Shown: in pieces, positions 1 through 7,214 of the stretch
Numbering within the stretch: the stretch's first letter is position 1
How the letters are laid out: each line of letters begins with the position of its first letter
Assembly (NCBI GenBank): GCA_029561505.1
Contig: JAKQXK010000405.1
Span: 1-28,957 of the forward strand
Direction: 5' to 3'
From: Spirochaetota bacterium
Lineage (GTDB): Bacteria > Spirochaetota > Leptospiria > Turneriellales > Turneriellaceae
Length of the DNA stretch: 28,957 nucleotides
The notes under the pieces: model-generated
Seen by the model: only the letters and a program-made list of their open reading frames with translations
Databases searched by the model: none
Told to the model about the DNA's origin: nothing
Position numbers and translations under genes: made by a program

Positions 1-2
1 TA

Positions 3-386
3 TCTTTACCATCTAAGCTCGCTGTACGGTGGAAGACGCTTCAGAGCCGGGTAATTCGCAATCTGCCAAGACTACTCGCGCGCTACCACCGGTTTCCCCC
101 GACAAGAGATAGATTTCGACGTTATGCAACCAAAGGTGCGCGCTGCGAGATCGTGAGCGTCTATTGGGATATTCAGACATACAATAAATTGCACGCGGTT
201 GCGACAGCCTTGCGCATGAGCGTATCATTGCTTCTATCAGAGATTTTGGAAGCTGTTAACGATGCTAAATCCGAAGAATGCGGAGTGCTTAACTACGGAT
301 TCCAAGTCGTGGAATGTTCAGAAGCGCGCATGGTATTGGCGGAAAATCTCGATTTCTACGCAACCCCGCCACCTCTTACTCCTTGA
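3..386 (+). CDS. Partial small protein of unknown function, 5' end outside the window
   Basis: This frame is open from the left edge of the window to a TGA at 384-386, so about 127 residues are visible and the true start probably lies upstream. A GTG at 153 would give a 77-residue version, but the codons before it also look coding: they are rich in Arg/Lys with no stop. The segment from about 153 on (VYWDIQTYNKLHAVATALRM, then a hydrophobic SVSLLLSEILEAV) looks like a short strand followed by two helices. That pattern recalls ribbon-helix-helix or the small Leptospira-specific DUF families. The last third has alternating hydrophobic residues ending in NLDFYAT. I do not recognise the family with certainty. 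The gene ends 30 bases before the sucD start and points the same way. Confidence 0.5.
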   Translation, partial: SLPSKLAVRWKTLQSRVIRNLPRLLARYHRFPPTRDRFRRYATKGARCEIVSVYWDIQTYNKLHAVATALRMSVSLLLSEILEAVNDAKSEECGVLNYGFQVVECSEARMVLAENLDFYATPPPLTP

Positions 387-416
387 CGCCCTCTTTTCCG
401 TTTGAACTCAAACTCT

Positions 417-1298
417 ATGGCAGTTCTCATCACAGAAAAGACCCGCATCATCGTGCAGGGCATCACAGGCAAAGAAGGTTCGTTTCACACAGGTCAAATG
501 CTCGAGTACAACACCAAGGCCAAAGTTGTCGGCGGCGTTACCCCAGGCAAGGGTGGGCAAAAGTCTGAACATGGCCTACCCATCTTCAATAGCGTCAAAG
601 AATCTGTCGAAAAAGAGCAGGCAAACGCGGCCGTAATTTTTGTCCCCCCACCATTCGCAGCCGACGCGATTCTTGAGGGCATTACTGCCGGGCTTGATCT
701 CGTCATCTGCATCACAGAGGGGATTCCAGTTCGCGACATGTCACGGATCGTGGACTTCATTAGAAATAGCAAGACGGTGGTCGTGGGGCCAAACTGCCCT
801 GGCGTGATTACTCCCGGCGTCGGCAAAATGGGCATCATGCCGGGCTTTATTCATAAGCCAGGCACTATCGGTGTCGTTTCACGATCTGGCACACTCACCT
901 ACGAATCAGTCCATCAACTGAGCCAGGTCGGCCTCGGCCAGAGCACCTGCATTGGCATCGGGGGCGATCCTATTATCGGCCTGCCGCACCTCAAAGCTGT
1001 GAAGCTTCTGGCGGATGACCCCGGTACTGAAGGCATCGTTATGATCGGTGAAATTGGCGGCAGCGCTGAAGAAGAAGCGGCGGAGTACATCAAGCAGCAC
1101 GTCAAGAAGCCCGTGGTTGGCTTTATCGCTGGCCAAACGGCCCCTCCCGGCCGGCGTATGGGTCATGCGGGCGCCATTATATCGGGTTCTGCGGGCACTG
1201 CGCAGACTAAAATGAAGGCGATGAAGGACGCGGGCATTCACGTCTGCGAGTCGCCAGCAGAAATCGGTGAAACGATGAAACGGGCATTGGGTAAGTAA
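417..1298 (+). CDS. sucD: Succinyl-CoA ligase (ADP/GDP-forming) subunit alpha
   Basis: The alpha subunit of the TCA-cycle enzyme that interconverts succinyl-CoA and succinate with nucleoside triphosphate formation. The 293-residue protein has the family's full length. The N-terminal CoA-binding Rossmann domain contains [11 protein letters not shown] and [10 protein letters not shown]. The C-terminal ligase domain contains GHAGAII, whose His250 is the phosphorylated histidine. I chose the ATG at 417 ([10 protein letters not shown]) because it matches the family's usual N-terminus; a TTG at 402 would add five untypical residues. No strong ribosome-binding site is visible. The partner gene sucC is not in the 400 bases upstream, where it often sits, so it must lie elsewhere. 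A strong terminator follows directly. Confidence 0.97.
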   Translation: MAVLITEKTRIIVQGITGKEGSFHTGQMLEYNTKAKVVGGVTPGKGGQKSEHGLPIFNSVKESVEKEQANAAVIFVPPPFAADAILEGITAGLDLVICITEGIPVRDMSRIVDFIRNSKTVVVGPNCPGVITPGVGKMGIMPGFIHKPGTIGVVSRSGTLTYESVHQLSQVGLGQSTCIGIGGDPIIGLPHLKAVKLLADDPGTEGIVMIGEIGGSAEEEAAEYIKQHVKKPVVGFIAGQTAPPGRRMGHAGAIISGSAGTAQTKMKAMKDAGIHVCESPAEIGETMKRALGK

Positions 1299-1318
1299 TT
1301 TTTACGAACCAGTGCCAA

Positions 1319-1347
1319 GAGGGCCGGCTCTGCCGGCCTTTTTTTTT
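1319..1347 (+). terminator. Intrinsic terminator after sucD
   Basis: The arms GGCCGGC (1322-1328) and GCCGGCC (1332-1338) pair perfectly around a TCT loop and are followed by nine T residues (1339-1347). This is a textbook Rho-independent terminator 20 bases after the sucD stop, and it separates sucD from def. Confidence 0.93.
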
Positions 1348-1350
1348 GGC

Positions 1351-1368
1351 TTTTCCTTAACTAGGGAG
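1351..1368. repeat. Left copy of an 18-bp direct repeat flanking def
   Basis: TTTTCCTTAACTAGGGAG lies between the sucD terminator and def. A second copy with 16 of 18 identical bases (TTTTCCTTAATTAGGGAA) lies at 1993-2010, just after the def stop. The core is close to a palindrome (TTCC-TTAATTA-GGGAA), which suits a protein-binding site or the edges of an inserted segment. Confidence 0.6.
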
Positions 1369-1430
1369 AAGCGCAAGATAGGCGATTACTTATTTTCGCC
1401 CTGTCTCAAATTTCAGTTTAAGTTGTTATA

Positions 1431-1985
1431 GTGGCAGTAAAACCGGTACTCACAATTCAAGACGAGCGCCTGTATAAGGTCTCGGATCCCATAAAAAAAT
1501 TCGATCGCGAGCTGCGCGATCTGGTACGCGACATGTTTGATTCTATGGCCGCCGAAGGTGGTGTGGGTCTTGCGGCGGTACAAATCGGCGTCTTGAAGCG
1601 CGTCCTTGTTATCGACCTGGTAGAGAAGGGTTTCATTAAAGGGGCGTTCATTAATCCTCGCCTCATTGAAGCATCTGATGAGATGCAAGATGGTGAAGAA
1701 GGTTGTCTTTCTGTACCTGGCCTTTCGGCAGAACTCAAGAGGCCACGTTGGGTAAAAATCGCGTACCAGGATATGAGCGGCAATGACAAGATCGTCGAGG
1801 GGGAAATGCTCTTGGCCAGGGCATTCTTGCACGAAATGGACCACCTTGATGGCAAGGTATTCGTCGACCAGTTAGAGCCGGCCATTCACAAGCTGCTAGC
1901 GGGCGACGTGAAGCGCATCAAACAGGGCCAGAGCGTTGAACACCCGGCTGAGCCCAAGTACAGAAACCGTAAGCAATCTGCATAA
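1431..1985 (+). CDS. def: Peptide deformylase
   Basis: Removes the N-formyl group from the initiator methionine of new proteins. It is a ribosome-associated metalloenzyme with Fe2+ or Zn2+. The protein has 184 residues. All three signature motifs are present: GVGLAAVQ near residues 45-51, EGCLS with the metal ligand Cys92, and HEMDH with ligands His134 and His138 and the catalytic Glu135. The start is a GTG at 1431, because no ATG lies nearby and MAVKPVLTIQDERLYKVS fits the family's N-terminus. The usual partner fmt is not adjacent. The gene is convergent with pdhB, with only 27 bases between the stops, and it is flanked by near-identical 18-bp repeats. Confidence 0.97.
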   Translation: MAVKPVLTIQDERLYKVSDPIKKFDRELRDLVRDMFDSMAAEGGVGLAAVQIGVLKRVLVIDLVEKGFIKGAFINPRLIEASDEMQDGEEGCLSVPGLSAELKRPRWVKIAYQDMSGNDKIVEGEMLLARAFLHEMDHLDGKVFVDQLEPAIHKLLAGDVKRIKQGQSVEHPAEPKYRNRKQSA

Positions 1986-1992
1986 AACCGGG

Positions 1993-2010
1993 TTTTCCTT
2001 AATTAGGGAA
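1993..2010. repeat. Right copy of an 18-bp direct repeat flanking def
   Basis: TTTTCCTTAATTAGGGAA matches the copy at 1351-1368 at 16 of 18 positions. Its 16-bp core is a palindrome with one mismatched pair. It sits in the 27-bp gap between the convergent stops of def and pdhB, so it is not a promoter element for either gene. Confidence 0.6.
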
Positions 2011-2012
2011 CT

Positions 2013-3002
2013 TTACGCGATAACTTCCCGCACTGCAGCAACAATTTTTTGCGTATTGGGTAGCACCTGCGGCTCGAGACTATAAGCATAAGGCATCGGC
2101 ACGTCATCAGAAGACAGCACCCGTACCGGTGCATCAAGCTCATCAAACGCGATCTGCTGTATGTGGTAAGCCAGCCAACTGCCGTACGAAGCAACGGGCG
2201 TCGCCTCTTGAACAATCAGCACCCGGTGGGTTTTGGCGACAGCCGCCAGCAACGCCTCTGAATCGACGGGTCTGAGGCTGCGCAAATCGAGTATGTCAAC
2301 CTCGATGCCTGCAGCCTGCAGCTCGTTGGCCGCCTGCATGACTACATGCACTGTTAGCGACCAGCAGACGATCGTGATCTGCGCATTCTCATGTTCGCGA
2401 ACTACGCGCGCTTTGCCAAAGGGCACAAGATAGTCGACATTCTCAGGTTCGTCGAGTTCACCCTTGATCGCATATATTTTTTCGTGTTCGAGAAAGATGA
2501 CAGGGTTATCGCTGCGCACGGCGGTCTTCAGCATTCCGCGCATGTCGGTTGGCGTCGAAGGCGAAACAACGATCAGACCCGGGGTATAAGCATAAAAGCT
2601 CTCGAAAGTCGAAGAGTGCTGCGCGCTTAAACTGCCCCCCGCGCCCTGCGGTGCGCGGAAGACGATCGACATATTGAATTGTCCGCCTGACATGAGGTGC
2701 ATCTTTGCGGCGTTATTCAGAATCTGGTCGATTGCAACGAGTGAAAAATTCCAGGTCATAAACTCTACGATCGGCCTGAGGCCCGCCATCGCGGCACCGA
2801 TTGCGAGCCCGGCGAAACCGGCTTCAGCTATGGGTGTATCGATGACTCGGTTATCGCCGAATTTGGCCAGCAAACCCTGTGAAACTTTATACGCGCCATT
2901 ATAATGGCCCACTTCTTCGCCGATCAAGAAGACGTTCGCATCGCGGGCCAGCTCTTCCGCCAGCGCCTGGTTCAATGCCTCCCTAACGGTTATTTCTGCC
3001 AT
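2013..3002 (-). CDS. pdhB: Pyruvate dehydrogenase E1 component, beta subunit
   Basis: The beta chain of the thiamine-diphosphate-dependent E1 of a 2-oxo-acid dehydrogenase complex, which decarboxylates pyruvate and passes the acetyl group to lipoyl-E2. The 329 residues match the usual length of the separate beta subunit. Visible features are the N-terminal REALNQALAEEL helix, the IDTPIAEAGFAGLAIGAA segment with the TPP-activating Glu60, and the C-terminal transketolase domain with DLRSLRPVDSEALL. The MAEITVREALNQAL start fits the family. The gene is 35 bases downstream of a pseudouridine synthase gene on the same strand and is probably cotranscribed with it. No E1-alpha gene is adjacent. The lipA gene later in the window makes the lipoyl cofactor this complex needs. 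Branched-chain E1-beta is a close alternative. Confidence 0.9.
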   Translation of the reverse strand: MAEITVREALNQALAEELARDANVFLIGEEVGHYNGAYKVSQGLLAKFGDNRVIDTPIAEAGFAGLAIGAAMAGLRPIVEFMTWNFSLVAIDQILNNAAKMHLMSGGQFNMSIVFRAPQGAGGSLSAQHSSTFESFYAYTPGLIVVSPSTPTDMRGMLKTAVRSDNPVIFLEHEKIYAIKGELDEPENVDYLVPFGKARVVREHENAQITIVCWSLTVHVVMQAANELQAAGIEVDILDLRSLRPVDSEALLAAVAKTHRVLIVQEATPVASYGSWLAYHIQQIAFDELDAPVRVLSSDDVPMPYAYSLEPQVLPNTQKIVAAVREVIA

Positions 3003-3037
3003 AGCATGGCCTGTGCGTTCGAGCGCTGTGCGTCAAG

Positions 3038-3802
3038 TTAAAACGCTGCGTTTGGTTGATGAGGATCTATCTTCGACACGAGTTGGTACGCACCCGAGGG
3101 CAATTCACCGAGTTGATACGGGCCGAGCTCGAGGCGCGTGAGCTTTCGAATGAAGACGCCAAGCCTCTCGATGAGCCGCCTAATCTCGCGATTCTTACCC
3201 TCGCGCAGCCACACTTCGTATTCCGCCGGTATCTTACCCGGTTCGATTTTTTCAAATTTCAACTTTTCACCCTTATCGATCACGCCCTTTAGGCAGCGCG
3301 TGATTTCTGCGGGCGAAAGCGGCCTGGTCGTCTGTACGCGGTATTTTTTTAATACGCGCTGTGACGGGTGGCTGAGCGCATAGATATGATCGCCATCATT
3401 CGACAAAACCATCAGACCCTCTGAGTTCACATCGAGCCTACCCGCGAAAAACCATGCTGCATAATCACGCGGTAGCGCGTCAAAAATAGTGCGCAGTTCT
3501 TTGCCGCGCTCTTTCTGGTGCTTGTGTGAACAGACGAGACCCCGCGGCTTATTGAAGAGCAGCACCTCACTGGCAGCCGCAAAAGAGATAATCTTACCGT
3601 CTACTGTTAGGCTGTGCTCACCTAGCCCAGCCTCGTTAACGTAGAAGTTGAGATCGTTAATCCGTTTGCCATCAAAACATACCTGGTGTGCTTCAAGAAA
3701 TTCTGCCGCACCACGCCTTGATACCAACCCGGCCCGCGCCAGCAACTTGCCGATGCGAATTTTTCCCTCTTTATCAGGTACCGGCTGCTCTTCAGATTTC
3801 AC
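3038..3802 (-). CDS. RsuA/RluB/RluE-family pseudouridine synthase
   Basis: Isomerises a uridine in rRNA to pseudouridine. The protein has 254 residues: an S4 RNA-binding domain at about 15-75 (IRIGKLLARAGLVSRRGAAEFL), then the catalytic domain. That domain has the GRLDVNSEGLMVLSNDGD motif with catalytic Asp124, the later EGKNREIRRLIERLG motif, and the terminal RLELGPYQLGELPSGAYQLVS. The layout is closest to RluB (23S rRNA U2605) or RsuA (16S U516), which I cannot separate by eye. The start used gives a short charged extension before the S4 domain. It lies between the SH3 lipoprotein gene and pdhB on the same strand, with gaps of 37 and 35 bases, which suggests a three-gene transcript. Confidence 0.93.
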   Translation of the reverse strand: MKSEEQPVPDKEGKIRIGKLLARAGLVSRRGAAEFLEAHQVCFDGKRINDLNFYVNEAGLGEHSLTVDGKIISFAAASEVLLFNKPRGLVCSHKHQKERGKELRTIFDALPRDYAAWFFAGRLDVNSEGLMVLSNDGDHIYALSHPSQRVLKKYRVQTTRPLSPAEITRCLKGVIDKGEKLKFEKIEPGKIPAEYEVWLREGKNREIRRLIERLGVFIRKLTRLELGPYQLGELPSGAYQLVSKIDPHQPNAAF

Positions 3803-3839
3803 GCGTCACAACCCGACAGACGTTGGTTGGCGCAATGAG

Positions 3840-4559
3840 TCAAGGCGTCGCCGGTGCAGCGCCTGCCGCTTTCTTTTTTTCCTGGTCGCGAAAAAGTTCG
3901 GGATCTTTTTCTGACAGATTGAGCTTATACTCACCGCCGTTCAGTGACGCGGTAAAAACCAGGGTTTCACCAACCATTTTTGCTTTGAGTTCGGTCATGA
4001 GCGGCTTCTGCACGTCGCTGACGTTTACCGTTGCAACGCCGTCTGCAAAGGTTATTTCATATTTTCCGTATTGCAGGCCCTTGCGGTTATTGCCAAACTC
4101 AATTTGGCCGTCGGGCATCAGCGTTACAAAATACGCAGTGAGTGCGCCGGTAATTTTTGCGGCATCCCAGCGGCCGAGCAGCGCTGTCTTGAGTTTTTTC
4201 TCTGCCTGTTCGATTGCGCCTTTAGCGTCTGTATCATTCGACTCGACAGCGAGGTGCGCACCATAGACCCAGCCAGTAAGCCCAGCGCTGTTCGTAACTT
4301 TGTACCAGTGCGCGCTCAGCTTACCGACTTGCACGGCGTCGGCGCTGCGCTGCACAACCTTCACAACTTCTCCGCGGGTCAATTTCGCAATTTCGACAGC
4401 GGTTGTATTCGGCGCGATGCGCATTTTGAGATCAGCCGAAGTGACGATTGTCGTTGCGGGTATCGCGTCACTGACCGCGCCGGCGCCGCCACCTTTCTTA
4501 CAACCTGCTATTGCCAGCAAGGCAGTGCAATAGATCAACAACCAATTTGCTTTCCGCAT
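3840..4559 (-). CDS. SH3-domain lipoprotein of unknown role
   Basis: The 239-residue protein has a lipoprotein signal peptide (MRKANWLLIYCTALLAIAGC) with lipobox Ile-Ala-Gly-Cys20, so it should be lipid-anchored. A bacterial SH3 (SH3b) domain spans roughly residues 40-108: it opens with LKMRIAPNTT and ends with the hallmark GLTGWVYGAHL. Such domains often bind peptidoglycan or proteins at the cell envelope. The rest holds a short helix (AIEQAEKKLKTALLGRW) and a lipocalin-like run of strands (YFVTLMPDGQIEFGNN through EYKLNLSE). The tail is rich in Lys and Ala. I chose the ATG at 4559 because it directly precedes the signal peptide; an ATG at 4625 would overlap the divergent gene. Domain assignment is firm and function is unknown. 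Confidence 0.8.
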   Translation of the reverse strand: MRKANWLLIYCTALLAIAGCKKGGGAGAVSDAIPATTIVTSADLKMRIAPNTTAVEIAKLTRGEVVKVVQRSADAVQVGKLSAHWYKVTNSAGLTGWVYGAHLAVESNDTDAKGAIEQAEKKLKTALLGRWDAAKITGALTAYFVTLMPDGQIEFGNNRKGLQYGKYEITFADGVATVNVSDVQKPLMTELKAKMVGETLVFTASLNGGEYKLNLSEKDPELFRDQEKKKAAGAAPATP

Positions 4560-4617
4560 AACGTCGGGTTTAATATCGAGCAGGTGGGTCAACTCATTTG
4601 AAATTTGCAGGTTAAAG

Positions 4618-5568
4618 ATGCGCATTGAAACGCGTGAGATAGCGGTTCACGAATCCGATCAGGGCAAGCGGCTCGACACGTACCTGGCAGAACGTTACGC
4701 GCAATTCTCGCGCACGCAGTGGCAAACGCGTATAGAGCAACGCGACGTCAGAGTCTCGGGTTTGCCCGCTCGTGCATCACGCAAGCTGCAAACCGGCGAA
4801 ATCGTGGCATTCAGCTATCCGCTGCGCGACGAACCAGAAGTGAACGCCGAAATAGAAATCATCGAACAAGACGAACATTTTCTCGTCGTCAATAAACCCC
4901 CGGGATTGCCCGTGCACCCATCGGGAATCTATAAAGAACAAACATTAACTGCGCTGCTGGTAAAGCGCGGCATTCTCGAGACGCCCCACCCGCTGCACCG
5001 GCTAGACCGTGAAACCAGCGGTGTACTGATCATGGCAAAAACGCGCCGCGCAGCCGCCACATTTCAGAAAACTCTGCGCGCAGGTGAAATCGACAAACAG
5101 TATCTCGTCGCTGTCGAAGGTAACTGGCAGGGCGAAACCGACGCTACGGGCTACCTCTACCGACTACCCGGGTCGCTGTTGCCACGGCAGCGCTTTTTTT
5201 CGCGAGAGGTTCCACCTGCGGTCGCCACCGAAGTACAGACCTCTCGCACCGTTTTCGAGGCTCACCGGCATGCACCCGGGCTTTCGCTGGTAAAGGCCCG
5301 CCTCTATACCGGGCGCATGCACCAGATCAGGGCTACAGTCCATTCGTTAGGGTATCCCGTGGTCGGCGATAAGCTTTATGGTGTGGATGCAGAGCTCTAC
5401 TTCAAGTTTGTCGACGATGTGATGACTCAGGCCGATTGGCAGAAACTGCGCATAGACCGCTCAGCGCTGCATTGCTGCAGCATGACACTTAAACACCCGT
5501 TCACAGGCCGGGAATGGCGATTGGCGGCGGCGCTGCCTGCCGACATCGCCGCCTTGTTTCCCCCTTAG
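4618..5568 (+). CDS. RluA-family pseudouridine synthase
   Basis: Converts uridine to pseudouridine in rRNA or tRNA. The 316-residue protein has an S4-like N-terminal domain (residues about 10-70, GKRLDTYLAERYAQFSRTQW) and an RluA catalytic domain. That domain begins at FLVVNKPPGLPVHPSG, contains the signature HPLHRLDRETSGVLIMAKT with catalytic Asp130, and continues to GRMHQIRATVHSLGYPVVGDKLYG. It is a separate family branch from the synthase at 3038-3802. A purine-rich GCAGGTTAAAG stretch precedes the ATG. The gene is divergent from the lipoprotein gene across 58 bases that must carry both promoters. Target-site specificity (RluA, RluC, RluD or TruC type) cannot be set from sequence alone. 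Confidence 0.93.
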   Translation: MRIETREIAVHESDQGKRLDTYLAERYAQFSRTQWQTRIEQRDVRVSGLPARASRKLQTGEIVAFSYPLRDEPEVNAEIEIIEQDEHFLVVNKPPGLPVHPSGIYKEQTLTALLVKRGILETPHPLHRLDRETSGVLIMAKTRRAAATFQKTLRAGEIDKQYLVAVEGNWQGETDATGYLYRLPGSLLPRQRFFSREVPPAVATEVQTSRTVFEAHRHAPGLSLVKARLYTGRMHQIRATVHSLGYPVVGDKLYGVDAELYFKFVDDVMTQADWQKLRIDRSALHCCSMTLKHPFTGREWRLAAALPADIAALFPP

Positions 5569-5600
5569 TTGTCCACATTTGTGGAAAACAGTGTGGATTC
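5569..5600. promoter_or_regulatory. Cluster of DnaA-box-like sites
   Basis: Starting right after the RluA-family stop codon are TTGTCCACA (5569-5577), the inverted TGTGGAAAA (5580-5588, reading TTTTCCACA on the other strand) and the inverted TGTGGATTC (5592-5600). The middle site fits the TTWTNCACA DnaA-box consensus fully, the first has one mismatch and the third has two. The first two form a perfect TCCACA-TT-TGTGGA dyad, so a dedicated transcription factor is an equally good reading. The 173-bp gap (5569-5741) upstream of fliK holds nothing else clear except a weak sigma-28-like motif. Confidence 0.35.
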
Positions 5601-5668
5601 ACCGCCGGTTTATGTCACTTTCTGAAACACGTATTATGAGCACATTAGCCAAATGCTTGAGTAAAAAT

Positions 5669-5697
5669 TTAAGTTCGAAGGTGTCCCACACCGAAAA
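5669..5697 (+). promoter_or_regulatory. Possible sigma-28-type flagellar promoter
   Basis: TTAAGTTC (5669-5676) and ACCGAAAA (5690-5697) each match 6 of 8 bases of the sigma-28 consensus TAAAGTTT and GCCGATAA, but the spacer is 13 instead of 11. The position 45-70 bases before the fliK ATG is right for the start of the hook operon. The same 13-bp spacing occurs in a similar motif before the ATPase-like gene at 9492. Confidence 0.25.
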
Positions 5698-5741
5698 TCC
5701 GCTTCAGCAATTCTGTATGAACCCGATATATCAAAATACAG

Positions 5742-7214
5742 ATGCTTTCTCTGAATCCGTTATCAGACAACAAATCACAGGCGCGTGAAACTGCGCTTTC
5801 CAGGCCCCGTGGCACCGCGCCCGAAGAACGCGAGCCACGCGCTGACTTTCAGTCGCTGCTGATCGCGGCTGTTCAGCCTGTAAAGACCGAGCCACAACCA
5901 CTGCGCGCAAAAGACACAACCGAACCATACCAGCAACCGGCCCCCAAAGCCGAAATGAGCGCCCCTGCGGCTGCCACCACCGGGCCAACCGACGTCAAGG
6001 GCGACGCCATCACGAGCCCCAAGGCCGGGCATGAAGAAGCCGCGGCCCAACAAGACGATGGCGCGATTAAAGAAAAGAAAGCGCCGGCCGAGGCTTCACG
6101 TGCCGAGGCGACCCCGGCCAGGCGTAACGCGCACGAGATGCTGCAGGCCCTGGGCCTCGCTACCATGACTGCCCGCACCACCACCGCGAAAGCTTCGCAG
6201 AAGGTCAACGCTGACATCGCCGAAACCAAACCCACAGGTAAACTCGCTGAGGCAGCGCGCGCACTTGCGACGCGAACACAAACCGCTACGACCACCCTCT
6301 CGCTTTTACAGAACGCCCCGGACGCCATTCTCGCGCAGAACGATGGCCTGAAGCGCCTTAGCGAAAAGATCGGCATAGGTTTCTTGAGCAAGTTTGCCGA
6401 GAAGTTGAATGAAAAGCCCGCGCGCAGCGAAAACGTCTCAACGCTGAGGCCTGAAGCAGCACGCGACGCGCTCAGCCAGACATCATTACCCCAGGCAAAT
6501 AAAGCCGGCCATAACCAGAGCCGCAGCGAAAGCGATGCGGATGCAAAAAACAACCAGCGCGGCGCACGCACGCAGACGGCCCGCAATGTTTCACGTGAAA
6601 CATCTGCACACGACCCCGTGGTCACCCTGAGCCCGTCGAAGGGCGACAACGCAACCACATTAATCCCGTCGAACCAAGACCTCCCTGTGAACCGCCAGCA
6701 AGCCCCTGCTCTGCCTTCTGGCCAAATCGGCCTCTCAGACGCAGCAGCCTCAGCGCGCGCCTCAGAAAATATCCGTTCAGCGGTAGAAAACCCGCTGATG
6801 CGCCCCGATCTGGTTCGCCAGTTTAACGAAGTGATGACCCGCGCTCAGGTGCTCGTTACCGACGCCGACAACGCGCGCTTCTCGGTGAAACTTTTCCCGC
6901 GCGAGCTCGGCCGCATGGAAATCGACCTGAAGCTGGTCGATGGCGAGATGCGCGGCAAAATCGTCGTTGAAAGCGAAGAAGTCAAAAATGAAATGCAGAA
7001 TTTTCTGCAAAACGGTGAAAACAATCAGAGTGGTGAAGCCGCCGACCTGAGTCAGGTGATGATTGAAGTGCGCAGCGAAAACCAGAACGCCCAGAACTCC
7101 GACCGCACCCCCGAAGAAGCCGAAATGCTGAAGAATCTCGTGACGCGCACAGCTTCAGTGCTCTACGAAGCTGTCGACGTACCGCAACAAAAAGGAAACG
7201 CCCTCTATGCCTGA
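5742..7214 (+). CDS. fliK: Flagellar hook-length control protein FliK
   Basis: Acts as the molecular ruler for the flagellar hook and switches the export apparatus from hook to filament substrates. The 490-residue protein is mostly low-complexity (Ala, Thr, Glu, Lys, Gln), as expected of an unfolded ruler. The C-terminal part, about residues 350-450, has the hook-control domain: RFSVKLFPRELGRMEIDLKLVDGEMRGKIVVES, then a Gln/Asn-rich tail. The order fliK-flgD-flgE supports the call. Its ATGCCTGA end overlaps the flgD start by 8 bases, which implies coupled translation. A perfect parS site lies inside the gene (6587-6602, residues 282-287 read NVSRET), followed by a palindromic repeat (6621-6647) read VTLSPSKGD. 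Both fall in the variable ruler region, where DNA-level signals can be tolerated. Confidence 0.85.
   Translation: MLSLNPLSDNKSQARETALSRPRGTAPEEREPRADFQSLLIAAVQPVKTEPQPLRAKDTTEPYQQPAPKAEMSAPAAATTGPTDVKGDAITSPKAGHEEAAAQQDDGAIKEKKAPAEASRAEATPARRNAHEMLQALGLATMTARTTTAKASQKVNADIAETKPTGKLAEAARALATRTQTATTTLSLLQNAPDAILAQNDGLKRLSEKIGIGFLSKFAEKLNEKPARSENVSTLRPEAARDALSQTSLPQANKAGHNQSRSESDADAKNNQRGARTQTARNVSRETSAHDPVVTLSPSKGDNATTLIPSNQDLPVNRQQAPALPSGQIGLSDAAASARASENIRSAVENPLMRPDLVRQFNEVMTRAQVLVTDADNARFSVKLFPRELGRMEIDLKLVDGEMRGKIVVESEEVKNEMQNFLQNGENNQSGEAADLSQVMIEVRSENQNAQNSDRTPEEAEMLKNLVTRTASVLYEAVDVPQQKGNALYA
6587..6602. other. parS site 1 (ParB-binding centromere site) inside fliK
   Basis: TGTTTCACGTGAAACA is a perfect 16-bp palindrome and agrees fully with the broadly conserved bacterial chromosomal parS consensus. 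It lies in coding sequence and is read as Asn-Val-Ser-Arg-Glu-Thr (residues 282-287 of FliK). Two identical copies occur within the next 1.3 kb. Confidence 0.92.
6621..6647. repeat. 27-bp palindromic repeat, copy in fliK
   Basis: This 27-bp stretch (core CCCTGAGCCCGTCGAAGGG) is identical to 7885-7911 in flgD. The ends CCCT and AGGG pair to form a small hairpin. In both genes it is read in frame as VTLSPSKGD and follows a parS site. It resembles the dispersed repeats built around TTCGACAAGCTCAGG seen in many bacterial genomes. Confidence 0.8.

Noticed and set aside
1984..1996. AAAAC-CGG-GTTTT hairpin after def
   Set aside because: Only five weak pairs, mostly A-T. It overlaps the def stop and the repeat at 1993, so it is not a convincing terminator.
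3688..4266. Open frame of 192 codons on the plus strand crossing two minus-strand genes
   Set aside because: It spans the end of the lipoprotein gene and the start of the pseudouridine synthase gene in antisense, and its product has no recognisable features.
5873..6658. Long open frame of 261 codons on the minus strand within fliK
   Set aside because: It is antisense to the low-complexity, GC-rich part of fliK. Its product is Ser/Ala/Arg/Val-rich with no domain pattern, typical of a shadow frame.
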